This document shows positions 54,253-63,887 of a DNA stretch of 64,000 nucleotides, one piece after another. Origin of the DNA: Stenotrophomonas maltophilia. GTDB taxonomy: Bacteria > Pseudomonadota > Gammaproteobacteria > Xanthomonadales > Xanthomonadaceae. Below the pieces are notes generated by a model that saw only the letters and a program-made list of their open reading frames with translations, did not search any database and had not been told where the DNA came from. Numbering within the stretch: position 1 is the first letter of the stretch; each line of letters begins with the position of its first letter. The stretch lies in assembly GCF_006970445.1 (NCBI RefSeq), contig NZ_CP033877.1, positions 1,992,750 through 2,056,749 on the forward strand, given 5' to 3'. A program made the translations under genes and the position numbers.

Positions 54253-55323
54253 CTACCGGAATTCAGTGATATAGGTCGGCAGTCGCCAAGTGGAAGCTCC
54301 AGCGCCACTGCAGGTGCCACCAACGTACTCCATGCTCAGCTGCATCCGCTGGCCATCCCATGCCCAGTAGCGCCCCGTTCCGCAGCGATCCCGATCGGTC
54401 TCCACAGTCTCTTCAACGAACATCAGCTCCCGTGAGTACGGGAACAGTGCGCCCTGGGTAATGAAAACGGGATTGAACGGTGCCTGGTCGTTGATCGACC
54501 ACGTCCCACCCGGCACATTGAACCCCGGGATGTGGCAGACAACGGAGGCCAGTACGTGATGGTCGTCCAGGCGCTGGATGGCGATGTAGGGTGCGCTGGT
54601 CTGTGGTACATCCGCAGCGCACGCCCAGTCCGCCTTGTTGTCGGGCCGAAGCAGCCGGCGCAGGTTCTCGCGTTCGCCCAGGCGCGCATCCTCCTCACGC
54701 GGAGGTGCCCGCTTGGATGGCATGGCCAGCACCGGCTTCGGCAGAGCGGGCGGCACGCTCGACTCCGGTCGGCTTCCTCGTTGCACCAGTGCACCGGGCG
54801 TATCCAGACGGTGCTGGATCTGATCCATCTTCAGCATCAGTGCGGCTGCGCCGGATGCAGACAGCGACCATGTCTGCCCCCTGCCATCAGTGATGCTGAT
54901 GCGGGATTGCCTGATGAGGGCGGTGTTGAACGCCTGCACTTGAGCCGGGGTGAGCTTTGCGTGCTCCGTGGCTGACTCGAGTGCCCCGATGCTGCCCACG
55001 CGTTCTCCGTCCAGCTGCAGGTGCAGTGCGCCAACAGGAGACTGCGCTTGTGCCTCGGGGTCGTCAGCGTCGTCGCGGGCGAGTACCAGCCGGATCTCCA
55101 CCGCTTCCCCGGGTCCGCCATTGCGCTCGATCAGCGCGGCCAGTCTCAGCGGTGCGGAGGCGCCGACACCGGCGATACGGCAGGCACGCGTGTTGTCGCA
55201 CACCATGAACCAGTCGCCCTCGGCGAACGATGCGCCAACCGGAGCCGTGGCCCAGGCGGACGAAGACATCGCCAGCAATCCCAGCAGGAACAGCGGCAAT
55301 TGCGGCAGAGCAGGGGAGCGCAT
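54253..55323 (-). CDS. DUF1176 family envelope protein, paralogue 1
   Basis: A 356-residue secreted protein. Signal peptide LPLFLLGLLAMSSSAWATAP, then the DUF1176 start GDWFMVCDNTRACRIAGVG and the C-terminal CGTGRYWAWDGQRMQLSMEY and WRLPTYITEFR. About six Cys suggest disulphides. Family function unknown. The ATG follows directly on the stop of paralogue 2 (TGAATG, zero spacing), so the two are one transcript. It is the most diverged of the three copies in the window. Confidence 0.88.
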   Translation of the reverse strand: MRSPALPQLPLFLLGLLAMSSSAWATAPVGASFAEGDWFMVCDNTRACRIAGVGASAPLRLAALIERNGGPGEAVEIRLVLARDDADDPEAQAQSPVGALHLQLDGERVGSIGALESATEHAKLTPAQVQAFNTALIRQSRISITDGRGQTWSLSASGAAALMLKMDQIQHRLDTPGALVQRGSRPESSVPPALPKPVLAMPSKRAPPREEDARLGERENLRRLLRPDNKADWACAADVPQTSAPYIAIQRLDDHHVLASVVCHIPGFNVPGGTWSINDQAPFNPVFITQGALFPYSRELMFVEETVETDRDRCGTGRYWAWDGQRMQLSMEYVGGTCSGAGASTWRLPTYITEFR

Positions 55324-56367
55324 TCAACGAACCTCGCTGACCAGGGTCGGCAGCATCCAGTGACCGCCCGGCATGCCACGGCACAGCCCGGTGCTGAAGG
55401 CACTGCTTGGCTGGAATCGGCGGCCATCCCATGTCCAGTCCGAGCCGGAAACGCAGTCGCCGATGCCGCGGCCTTTGTAGCGTGCGTACAGCGTGCGCTC
55501 GAAGTGCGAGAAACCCTCCGCTTCGAGCGTGACCGCCTGCGGGGCGAACGGAGGGCGATCGCGCGCGATCCAGAAGCCATTGCTGTAGTTGTATGCACCC
55601 ATCTGGCACAGCGCCTGCACCAGTACATGGCTGTCGTCCAGCCGCTCGATCACCATTTCCGGGGTGCCCTTGTACTCGATCAGACGCGGACAGTCGTCAC
55701 CGTCGTCGAGCGTGGCAATCAGCGCGTCGCGCAGCGCTTCGCTGCTACCCAGTTTGCTGTCTCCGGGGCGAGTAGCCGCCAGCGTGGCACGCATGATCAC
55801 GGGCCTGGTCTGCGCAGCCGGCACACTCGCTTCAGCGCGCGTGCCACGCCGTACTAGGGCACCGGGCGTGCCAAGGCGCCCTTGTACTTCGTCCATCTTC
55901 AACAGCACGGCGGCGGCACCACGATCGGAAATCGGCCAGCGCGTGGCCCTGCTGTCGATCACCTCGATGCGGGCCTGGCCGGGCAGGGCGGTGAGCAGCG
56001 CACCAACCTGCGCCGGTCGCAGCGTCACGGATTCGTCGGCGCCGGTGTCCCGCACCGGCCCCAGATCACGGCCGTTCACCAGCAGGCGCATCGCGCCTTC
56101 TGGCATTGCGCTTTCGCCATCCTCGCCCACCCGCAGTCGCGCCTTTACTGCCGTGCCGGGACCGCCGGCACGTTCCAGCATCAGGCTCAGCGGGCTGTCT
56201 GCGCTCTCCGGGCCATAGCCGGCGGCACGGCAGGTGCCGGTGTTGTCGCAGGCCAGGAACCAGTCGTGGTGCACGAACTCGATACCGGGTGTGACCGGCG
56301 TGTTTCCGGCATGGGAAGTGAGCGGCAGCAGCAGGCCGACAATCAGAGCGCACAGCGGGCGGTACAT
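55324..56367 (-). CDS. DUF1176 family envelope protein, paralogue 2
   Basis: A 347-residue secreted protein. Signal peptide MYRPLCALIVGLLLPLTSHA, DUF1176 core HDWFLACDNTGTCRAAGYG, RGAAAVLLKMDEVQGRLGTP, and ending CRGMPGGHWMLPTLVSEVR. The start at 56367 is fixed by the signal peptide; the longer frame to 56442 enters the divergent recJ control region. Shares more with paralogue 3 (58330) than with paralogue 1. Function unknown. Confidence 0.88.
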   Translation of the reverse strand: MYRPLCALIVGLLLPLTSHAGNTPVTPGIEFVHHDWFLACDNTGTCRAAGYGPESADSPLSLMLERAGGPGTAVKARLRVGEDGESAMPEGAMRLLVNGRDLGPVRDTGADESVTLRPAQVGALLTALPGQARIEVIDSRATRWPISDRGAAAVLLKMDEVQGRLGTPGALVRRGTRAEASVPAAQTRPVIMRATLAATRPGDSKLGSSEALRDALIATLDDGDDCPRLIEYKGTPEMVIERLDDSHVLVQALCQMGAYNYSNGFWIARDRPPFAPQAVTLEAEGFSHFERTLYARYKGRGIGDCVSGSDWTWDGRRFQPSSAFSTGLCRGMPGGHWMLPTLVSEVR

Positions 56368-56482
56368 GGCGAATTCCGTTTCAGAAGCGAACAAGCATGG
56401 GCGATGGCCACGCCTGCGCCAAGCCCAGGAAGAGCCGGGCACGCCGAGCGGGTATCATGCGCGGGTCTTCCGTCACCCGGCG

Positions 56483-58246
56483 ATGCCGATGTCCCTTGCC
56501 GCCGATGCTGTGCAGCCGTCCCCTGATACGCCGACGATCCGCCGCCGCGATGCGGTCGCGCCCGGAAGCTGGCCGGAGGGCACGCTGCCGCTGCTGGCGC
56601 GTCTCTATGCCAGCCGGGGTGCGGGCACGCCGGAGCTGGCGCAGCCGAAACTGGGCAATCTGCACGCTCCCGAGCTGCTGACTGGCATCGACGATGCGGT
56701 GGGCCTGCTGGTTGAGGCCATCGCCAACGACAAGCGCATCCTGGTGGTTGGCGATTTCGATTGCGATGGCGCCACCGCCTGCGCGGTCGGCGTGCGCGGC
56801 CTGCGCATGCTCGGGGCGCAGCATGTCTTCCACGCGGTGCCGAACCGCATGGTGCACGGCTACGGCCTGTCGCCGTCGCTGGTGGAAGAGCTGACCGCGT
56901 TGAAGCCGGACCTGCTGGTCACGGTCGACCACGGTATTGCCTGCCATGCCGGCGTGACTGCGGCCAAGGCGCGTGGCTGGCAGGTGCTGGTCACCGATCA
57001 TCATCTTCCCGGTCCGCAATTGCCGCCGGCCGATGTCATCGTCGATCCCAATCTGGACGGCGATGCTTTCCCCAGCAAGTCGCTGGCCGGCGTCGGCGTG
57101 ATCTTCTACGTGCTGATGGCGCTGCGCCGGCAGATGCGCGAAGCCGGTGTCTTTGCCGACGGCAAGGGTCCAGACCTGACCACGCTGCTGGACCTGGTGG
57201 CGGTCGGCACCGTCGCCGACCTGGTGGCGCTGGACCCGAACAACCGTGCACTGGTCAGCGCGGGCCTGCGCCGCCTGCGCGCAGGGCAGGGCTGTGTCGG
57301 CCTGCGTGCGCTGATCGAAGCCAGCGGCCGCGATGCCGCGCGACTGACCGCCACCGATATCGGCTTCGCACTCGGCCCACGCCTGAACGCGGCGGGCCGG
57401 CTGGAAGACATGGCGCTGGGCATTGCCCTGCTGCTGACCGAAGACCCGCGCCAGGCGCGCGAGATCGCGCAGACGCTGGAGCAGATCAATTCGGAACGGC
57501 GCGCCGTGCAGCAATCGATGACCGACGACGCCGAGCAGGCGTTGACCCGCGTGGTACTGGACATGGCCGGCCAGCGCCCGGTGGCGGCCTGCCTGTTCGA
57601 TGCCGACTGGCACCCGGGCGTGGTCGGCCTGGTCGCGTCGAAGATGAAGGATCGCCTGCATCGCCCGGTGATTGCCTTCGCCCCGGCTGAACCGGGTGCC
57701 GACACCCTGCGCGGCTCGGCGCGTTCGATTCCCGGCCTGCACATCCGTGACGCACTGGCGCTGGTCGATGCACGCCACCCGGGACTGATCGAACGCTTCG
57801 GTGGCCATGCCATGGCGGCTGGACTGAGCATGCAGCTGGATCACGTCGATGACTTCAAGGCCGCCTTCGTCGCCGTGGTACTGGAAATGCTCGACCCGGC
57901 GGCACTGCAGCAGCAGGTCCTCAGCGACGGCGAACTGGCCGCCGACGAGCTCGACCATCGCCACGCCGACGCACTGCGCCTGGCCGGGCCGTGGGGCCAG
58001 GGTTTCCCCGAGCCGCTGTTCGACGGCCACTTCGAAGTGGCCAACTGGCGCGTGTTGAAAGAGCGACACCTGAAGCTGGAGCTGCGCCTGCCCGGCGTAC
58101 CCGGCACGATCAACGCGATCCACTTCGGCGGCTGGCACGGCAACGCGCCCGGTCGCCACGTTCATCTCGCCTATCGGCTCGCCTGCGACGACTATCGCGG
58201 CGGCAGCGCCATCCAGCTGATCGTGGAGCACAGCCTCCCCGCATGA
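56483..58246 (+). CDS. recJ: Single-stranded-DNA-specific exonuclease RecJ
   Basis: A 587-residue 5'-3' exonuclease of recombination and mismatch repair. DHH-family motifs: GDFDCDGATA (Asp91, 93, 95), VTVDHGIACH, VTDHHLPG (Asp172-His173-His174), LVAVGTVADLV, and DHHA1 part LFDADWHPGVVGLVASKMKD with RFGGHAMAAGLSM. The start at 56483 or 56489; a longer frame to 56234 overlaps the divergent DUF1176 gene. Inserted between the DUF1176 pair and the third copy, opposite strand. Ends in a long palindrome whose first A is the last base of the stop. Confidence 0.94.
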   Translation: MPMSLAADAVQPSPDTPTIRRRDAVAPGSWPEGTLPLLARLYASRGAGTPELAQPKLGNLHAPELLTGIDDAVGLLVEAIANDKRILVVGDFDCDGATACAVGVRGLRMLGAQHVFHAVPNRMVHGYGLSPSLVEELTALKPDLLVTVDHGIACHAGVTAAKARGWQVLVTDHHLPGPQLPPADVIVDPNLDGDAFPSKSLAGVGVIFYVLMALRRQMREAGVFADGKGPDLTTLLDLVAVGTVADLVALDPNNRALVSAGLRRLRAGQGCVGLRALIEASGRDAARLTATDIGFALGPRLNAAGRLEDMALGIALLLTEDPRQAREIAQTLEQINSERRAVQQSMTDDAEQALTRVVLDMAGQRPVAACLFDADWHPGVVGLVASKMKDRLHRPVIAFAPAEPGADTLRGSARSIPGLHIRDALALVDARHPGLIERFGGHAMAAGLSMQLDHVDDFKAAFVAVVLEMLDPAALQQQVLSDGELAADELDHRHADALRLAGPWGQGFPEPLFDGHFEVANWRVLKERHLKLELRLPGVPGTINAIHFGGWHGNAPGRHVHLAYRLACDDYRGGSAIQLIVEHSLPA

Positions 58247-58321
58247 AAAAGGGGACGGAGGGGATTAAGTCGCAAATGGCAAACAAGGCACAAACGACTT
58301 AATCCCCTCCGTCCCCTTTTT
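58246..58321. repeat. Long palindrome with 27-bp perfect arms (family P, copy 2)
   Basis: The arms 58246-58272 and 58295-58321 are the same sequence as the outer 27 bp of the 25482 copy; the 22-nt loop is different. It lies between recJ and the convergent DUF1176 paralogue 3 and starts in the recJ stop codon. Confidence 0.93.
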
Positions 58322-58329
58322 CTGTGGCG

Positions 58330-59385
58330 TCAGCGGACCTGGCTGACCAGCATCGGCAGTTCCCAGGTGCCCCCTGGCACGCCCCGGCATAGCCCAGGTG
58401 CCACCTCTGACGTCGCGATGAAGTTCGTCCCGTCCCACGTCCAGGCTGCGTGCGAAATGCAGTCAGCGAGGCCGCGGCCCTTCTGCGCGGCAATGATCTG
58501 GCCATCGTCGTAGTCGATGGCATCGCTGGTCACCCACTTTGCCTGGTACGGTGGCTGTGGGCGGGCCACCCAGTAGCCATCGCCGCTGTTATAGGCCGCT
58601 CGCCAGCAGGGCACGTTGACCAGCACGTGCTGTGCGTCCAGGCGGCGGACCTCCAGCGGCGAGTTGCTCAGCGGAGTATCGGCATCGGTTTCCTGAAGGC
58701 CTTCGCAGCTTTCGCCCTCCAGCGTGGCACGCAGAGCCGCGCGCAGGGCGGGTGAGGCGGCCAGTTTCGCAAACGCCGGATCATCCGGGGTCGAGTCAAC
58801 GGTAGCGGCCTTGCGCACCACCGGCACCGGCAGCGCGGCGGGAACGCCGGATTCAGGCGTACTGCCCTTGCGCATCACCGCGCCGGGTGTGCCAAGGCGA
58901 CCCTGGTACTCGTCGATCTTCAGCAGCACCGCTGCCGCCCCCTTGTCCGACAACGGCCAGCGATGGCCGGCGCCATCGGTCACGCTGACCCCGCCATCGC
59001 GCACCAGTGCGGACAACAGCGCGCTGGTCTGCGCGGCATTCAAGCTATGCGTACCTTCGCCCTTTGCCGGGGCCAGAACGCCCAGATCCTGCTGCTGGAT
59101 GCGCAGATGCAGTGCGCCCCTGGGCTGGGGCTGGCCTTCTTCCGGCTGCAGCGACAGGCGGCCCTGGATGGCCTGGCCCGGGCCGCCCTTGCGGGTGAGC
59201 AGCACACTCAGGGTGCTGTCATCGTCGGTGGCATAGCCAGCGGCGCGGCAGGTCAGGGTGTTGTCGCAGGCTACGATCCAGTCGTGGTGCTGGAAATACA
59301 GGCTCTTGGCCGGGGCAGCGGCAATGGCGCCCAGTGGGCAAGCCAGGGCCAGCAGAGCGGCGGGCAGGAGGGATCGCATCGGCAT
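58330..59385 (-). CDS. DUF1176 family envelope protein, paralogue 3
   Basis: A 351-residue secreted protein. Signal peptide MPMRSLLPAALLALACPLGA, DUF1176 core HHDWIVACDNTLTCRAAGYA, GAAAVLLKIDEYQGRLGTPG and C-terminal GLCRGVPGGTWELPMLVSQV. Start at 59385 or 59379 (MPM). Convergent with recJ across the long palindrome and divergent from the VIT-domain gene. Function unknown. Confidence 0.88.
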   Translation of the reverse strand: MPMRSLLPAALLALACPLGAIAAAPAKSLYFQHHDWIVACDNTLTCRAAGYATDDDSTLSVLLTRKGGPGQAIQGRLSLQPEEGQPQPRGALHLRIQQQDLGVLAPAKGEGTHSLNAAQTSALLSALVRDGGVSVTDGAGHRWPLSDKGAAAVLLKIDEYQGRLGTPGAVMRKGSTPESGVPAALPVPVVRKAATVDSTPDDPAFAKLAASPALRAALRATLEGESCEGLQETDADTPLSNSPLEVRRLDAQHVLVNVPCWRAAYNSGDGYWVARPQPPYQAKWVTSDAIDYDDGQIIAAQKGRGLADCISHAAWTWDGTNFIATSEVAPGLCRGVPGGTWELPMLVSQVR

Positions 59386-59509
59386 CCTTGCACGTGGGGA
59401 AAGTGGGGCATGGTGCCTGCTGGCGGGGGCGATGAAAAGCTGCGCGCTGCCCAACCCCGTTCCGGCAGCTCGTGCGTTCAACGGTTCACGATCCCACTGG
59501 AGTCCGGTC

Positions 59510-62422
59510 ATGGTCTTCGCCCGTTGCTGCACCGTGTTGTTGCTGGCCCTCGCGGCCTGGCCCGCTGGCGCGCAGTCGCCGCCGATCTCCCGGCCGCAGG
59601 CCGCCACGCCTCTCCTGATCGCGCCCGCTGCCGAACAGCCGGTGCAGCTGCAGCGTGCCCGCATCGAGGGCGAAGTGCAGGCAGGCATTGCCCAGACCCG
59701 GATCACCCTGGAGTTCCACAACCCGAACCGGCGCGTACTGGAGGGCGAGCTGCAGTTCCCGCTGGCCGATGGCCAGCAGATCACGGGCTTCGCGCTGGAC
59801 ATCAACGGTGAACTGCATGACGCCGTGCCGGTGCCCAAGGACCGTGGCCGCCAGGTGTTCGAAGAAATCGCCCGGCGTGGTGTCGACCCGGGCCTGCTGG
59901 AGCAGACCGCCGGCAACCAGTTCCGGCTGCGCATCTACCCGCTGCCGGCCGGTGGCAGTCGGCGCGTGCAGCTGGTGATTCGTGAGCCGTTGGCCTTCGC
60001 CGGACAAGGCTGGCAGTGGACGCTTCCGCTGCAGTTCGCCGCCGGAGCAGCCTCGGTTGAACTGAAACTGCAGGCCCCCGGCGCGGCCACCGCAGGTACG
60101 GCGCCCTTCCGTATCAGTGCGGGCCAGCTGCAGTGGCAGGGCAGGGGCTCGCAGTTGCCGAAGCAGCTGCAGTGGAGCCTGCCGGCAGCCCGCCAGGCAC
60201 AGGTCCAGGTGGCGCCCTGGGAGGATGGCCATTACCTGCTGGCGCAGCTGCCGGTGGCGGCCAGCAGTTCGTCCCGCACGCTGCCCAGCGAGATCGGCCT
60301 GCTGTGGGACGGTTCCGGTTCGGCGGGGCAGCGCAATCGCACGCGTGAGTTGGCGCTGCTGGATCGTTACTTCGCCGCGATGGGGGACGGCACGGTGGCA
60401 TTGACCGTGCTACGCGATCGCGCCGAACCGGTGCGGCGCTTCCGCGTCCGCGCCGGCAACTGGAATGAGCTGCGTGCGGTGCTGCAGGCCGTGCGCCCGG
60501 ATGGCGCCAGCGCGCTGGCGCAGTGGCAGCCGCAGCCGAGTGTGAAGGAATACCTGCTGCTCAGCGATGGTCTGCTGACCTATGGGCCGGAAGCATTGCC
60601 AGCACTCGCACCGGAGCAGCGTCTGTTCGCGGTCAGTAGTGCCGGCGCGCGTACCGATGCCGTGCGACTGCGTGGCTGGAGCGAAGCGCATGGCGGACGC
60701 TTCGTCGCGCTGGGTAATGATGTTGATGCGGCCGCTCGCGAACTACTGTCGTCGCCGTTGGACGTGCAGATCGATGCGGGCCGTGGCGTACAGGAAGTGG
60801 TGATCGATCGTCGCAGTGAAGCCCAGGGCTGGTTGTGGCTGCATGCACGACTGGCGGCCGACGGCGTGCCGATGCGGGTGCGTGTGGGCGGCGGTGAATG
60901 GCAGGCGCTGCCGGCAACACAGAAGAGTGACGACGGTGAACTGGTGGCCGGCTTGTGGGCGCAGGCCCGTCTGCAGCAACTCGGCGCCGACCGTCGAGGC
61001 AACCGCGAAGCCATGCAGCTGCTGTCGCAGCAGTTCGGCCTGGTCGGGCCGGATACCTCCCTGATCGTGCTGGAGACGCTGGAGGACTACCTGCGCTATG
61101 CGATCCGCCCTTCGGGCAAGCTGCGCGCCGACTACGACGCCAGGTTTGCAGTGCAGGTAAGTGGTCGCGCCGCAGCCGATCGCCAGCGCCTGGATGAAGT
61201 GGCCGCTCGCTGGAAGGAGCGCCAGCAGTGGTGGAACCGCAGCTGGCCGAAGGGTGCGCCGCCGCAGGCGAAGGAAATGGCGCTGGAAGTGGCATCCGCA
61301 GGCTACGCAGCCGAATCCGCACCCGTGGCGATGCTGGCAGCCCCTGCGCCTGCCCCGCCGCCTGCGCCTTCACCGATGGCCGCGGCGGCCGAGCAGCGCA
61401 TGGACGCCAGCAGCGCACGCGCGCGCCGCTCAGCACCTGCATCGAACAAGGCGCTGGATGCGATCGCAGTCACCAGCGGGTTCGCCGACGCATCCGCTGC
61501 CGCCAACGACGGCCAGCTCGGCATCCAGCTGGCGGCATGGCAGCCGGATTCGGCCATCGCCCGTCGCCTGCGCCAGGGTCCGCCGTCGCAGCTCTATGAC
61601 CGCTACCTGGCCGAGCGCGATGCCCACGCCGACAGCAGCGCGTTCTTCCTCGACGTGGCCGACCTGCTGCTGGAGCAGGGCCAGCGCGAACTGGCACTGC
61701 GCGTGCTGTCGAACCTGGCCGAGATGGACCTGGACAACCGCCACCTGCTGCGCGTGCTCGGCTACCGGCTGATGCAGGCTGATGCCCCGGCACTGGCGGT
61801 GCCGGTGTTCGAGCAGGTGCTGGCGATGGGCCAGGAAGAACCGCAGAGCTTCCGCGACCTGGGCCTGGCACTGGCAGCGGCCGGCAGGCCACAGCAGGCA
61901 CTGGCGCCGCTGTACCAGGTGGTGGTGCGGCCATGGGACAACCGCTTCGATGGCATCGCCCTGATCGCATTGGATGAGCTGACCAACCTGGTGGCGCGCA
62001 GTACGCCGCGCCTGGACACCCGCAGCATCGACCCGCGCCTGCTGCAGGCGATGCCGCTGGACCTGCGCGTGGTGCTGTCGTGGGATGCCGACAACAGCGA
62101 CATGGACCTGTGGGTGACTGACCCGAACGGCGAGCGCGCGTACTACGGCAACCGCCAGACCTACCAGGGCGGGCGGATGTCGCAGGACTTCACCGGGGGC
62201 TATGGTCCCGAGCAGTTCTCGCTGCGCAACGCCAAGCCGGGCAAGTACAAGGTCGAGGCGAACTATTTCGGCAGCCGCCAGCAGCTGGTGACCGGTGCGA
62301 CGACCCTGATGCTGCGCCTGACCACGCACTGGGGCACGCCGAAGCAGAAGGACCAGATGGTCACGATGCGGTTGAAGGACCGCGCCGAGACTGTGCTGGT
62401 GGGCGAGTTCGAGGTGAAATGA
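59510..62422 (+). CDS. Secreted VIT-domain protein with degenerate vWA, TPR-like region and C-terminal DUF2135 (YfaP) domain
   Basis: A 970-residue envelope protein. Signal peptide VFARCCTVLLLALAAWPAGA; VIT domain at about 40-170 (ARIEGEVQAGIAQTRITLEF; YPLPAGGSRRVQLVIREPL); a vWA-like domain from about 260 with WDGSGSAG in place of the DxSxS metal site; an Ala/Pro-rich linker near 610-650; helical repeats (YDRYLAERDAHADSSAFFLD onward; QSFRDLGLALAAAGRPQQAL) reading as TPR; then DUF2135 (LSWDADNSDMDLWVTDPNGE; PGKYKVEANYFGSRQQ). The start at 59510 follows GGAG. Role unknown; architecture suggests a secreted adhesion or scaffold protein. Confidence 0.87.
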   Translation: MVFARCCTVLLLALAAWPAGAQSPPISRPQAATPLLIAPAAEQPVQLQRARIEGEVQAGIAQTRITLEFHNPNRRVLEGELQFPLADGQQITGFALDINGELHDAVPVPKDRGRQVFEEIARRGVDPGLLEQTAGNQFRLRIYPLPAGGSRRVQLVIREPLAFAGQGWQWTLPLQFAAGAASVELKLQAPGAATAGTAPFRISAGQLQWQGRGSQLPKQLQWSLPAARQAQVQVAPWEDGHYLLAQLPVAASSSSRTLPSEIGLLWDGSGSAGQRNRTRELALLDRYFAAMGDGTVALTVLRDRAEPVRRFRVRAGNWNELRAVLQAVRPDGASALAQWQPQPSVKEYLLLSDGLLTYGPEALPALAPEQRLFAVSSAGARTDAVRLRGWSEAHGGRFVALGNDVDAAARELLSSPLDVQIDAGRGVQEVVIDRRSEAQGWLWLHARLAADGVPMRVRVGGGEWQALPATQKSDDGELVAGLWAQARLQQLGADRRGNREAMQLLSQQFGLVGPDTSLIVLETLEDYLRYAIRPSGKLRADYDARFAVQVSGRAAADRQRLDEVAARWKERQQWWNRSWPKGAPPQAKEMALEVASAGYAAESAPVAMLAAPAPAPPPAPSPMAAAAEQRMDASSARARRSAPASNKALDAIAVTSGFADASAAANDGQLGIQLAAWQPDSAIARRLRQGPPSQLYDRYLAERDAHADSSAFFLDVADLLLEQGQRELALRVLSNLAEMDLDNRHLLRVLGYRLMQADAPALAVPVFEQVLAMGQEEPQSFRDLGLALAAAGRPQQALAPLYQVVVRPWDNRFDGIALIALDELTNLVARSTPRLDTRSIDPRLLQAMPLDLRVVLSWDADNSDMDLWVTDPNGERAYYGNRQTYQGGRMSQDFTGGYGPEQFSLRNAKPGKYKVEANYFGSRQQLVTGATTLMLRLTTHWGTPKQKDQMVTMRLKDRAETVLVGEFEVK

Positions 62423-62438
62423 CCGATCCCGGGCTTAT

Positions 62439-62528
62439 GTAGCGTCGAGCTTGCTCGACTGCCTCGAGGTGGAGCCGAGCCCATGCTCGGCTCATGGCAG
62501 AGGTAGCCGAGCACGGGCTCGGCGCTAC
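62439..62528. repeat. Cluster of three SMAG-type palindromes
   Basis: 62439-62461 (GTAG head), 62469-62493 (GTGG head, stem GCCGAGCC/GCTCGGCT) and inverted 62506-62528. They fill the gap between the convergent VIT and acyltransferase genes; the inverted one supplies the TAG stop of the latter. Confidence 0.82.
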
Positions 62529-63724
62529 AAGGACACGGCGCGTGCGATCGTCGACGCTGGCGGATCGGCGCGCAGGCCGAACAGAGGTCGCAGCCAGCGC
62601 GAGCGTCGGATCAGCAGCTCGTGGATCAGCAGGCAGCCGCCGACGGTACCGGTCAGCAGCAGGGCCGGTTCCATCCACGGGCCCAGCTGCAGTGGCTTGA
62701 GCCAGAACAGCAGGGCGATGATCAGGCTCTGGTGCAGCATGTACCACGGATAGATGGCCTCGGTGCAGTACGGCAGCCAGCGGAACGGGCGATCAAGGAA
62801 GACCTTTCCCCAGCCCAGGATGGCCAGCAGCGCGGTCCATACGTACAGCGACTGGGTGGTACGGACCTGCAGGTCCCAGAACGGTTCGGGCCATTGCCGC
62901 AGGGGGGAATCGGCCGCCAGCACCTGGCCAAGGATGCGCAGGCCCAGGTACCAGCCGACCGCAGCCAGCGCCAACCACAGGGTGGTGCGGCGCAGGGCGA
63001 CCACCCGTTCCCAGAACAGTGGCTCGCGACCCAGCAGGTAGCCGGCCAGGAATACCGTGGCGTACTTCGCGTGCTGGTACCAGTCGCCGAGCAGGGCATT
63101 GGTGGACGGATAGATCGGCTCCAGCCAGACCACCCAGGCCAGCAGCAGGGCGAACGGAATGCCGATCAGCAGCGTGGGTGAGGCTGCAACGCGTGCCATC
63201 GCGCTGCGCACCCCTGTTGTTCCCAGCAATGGCATCAGCAGGGCCAGCGCCAGGGTGTAGTTCCACAGATAGGCCAGGTACCACAGGTGGTTCCAGGTGA
63301 TGCCGTACTGCCAGCCCGCGAAGCTGCCTTCCGGCCAGGGCCGCACCTGCCAGTAGCGCAGCAGGAAGTGGCCGAAGCCCGGCGCTACATGACCGTTGGC
63401 CACGCCTTCGCAGTAAGGCTGGATGGGTACGATCACGAACATGCCAAACAGCAGGGGCAGCAGCAGCTTCCAGGTGCGCAGGCCGGCGAAGCGCAGCAAG
63501 CTGCCTTCGGGTCGCATCAGTGCGATGGCGATGCCCGAGATCAGGAACAGCAGTGACATCCGCCAGCGATTGACGAACACCATCGGCCACTGCAGCCATT
63601 CGGCCGTGTGCACGCTCTTGAGGTGGAAGCCCCAGTCGTCCACATAGGCCATGCCGGTGTGGTAGAGGATCAGCAGGGCGAAGGCGAACACGCGCAGGGC
63701 GTCGATGTCGTGGCGTCGGGTCAT
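62525..63724 (-). CDS. Acyltransferase-3 family membrane protein (OpgC/OafA type)
   Basis: A 399-residue integral membrane O-acyltransferase with about 10 hydrophobic segments. N-terminal RRHDIDALRVFAFALLILYHTGM carries the conserved His and Arg of the family (RxxAxxR-like), FLISGIAIAL follows and YPWYMLHQSLIIALLFWL is near the C-terminus. Members acylate glucans, O-antigen or peptidoglycan; the target is unknown. The start at 63724 fits; the frame to 63985 overlaps the divergent gene. The stop codon lies in a SMAG element. Confidence 0.87.
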   Translation of the reverse strand: MTRRHDIDALRVFAFALLILYHTGMAYVDDWGFHLKSVHTAEWLQWPMVFVNRWRMSLLFLISGIAIALMRPEGSLLRFAGLRTWKLLLPLLFGMFVIVPIQPYCEGVANGHVAPGFGHFLLRYWQVRPWPEGSFAGWQYGITWNHLWYLAYLWNYTLALALLMPLLGTTGVRSAMARVAASPTLLIGIPFALLLAWVVWLEPIYPSTNALLGDWYQHAKYATVFLAGYLLGREPLFWERVVALRRTTLWLALAAVGWYLGLRILGQVLAADSPLRQWPEPFWDLQVRTTQSLYVWTALLAILGWGKVFLDRPFRWLPYCTEAIYPWYMLHQSLIIALLFWLKPLQLGPWMEPALLLTGTVGGCLLIHELLIRRSRWLRPLFGLRADPPASTIARAVSL

Positions 63725-63887
63725 GGGGGTGGTGTGCCGGAGAGTCGAGCCAAGGTGACGCTGCCCGGTCCGTGCAGCGACCACCAAGGGGTGGCTGGAA
63801 CCCGCGCAGTGACCAATGGCGGGGGTGGTGGGACCAGTGGAGCCGCTACCCTCGGTCTCTTGAGGCAGGCTGGAGCACCGCAACGAC

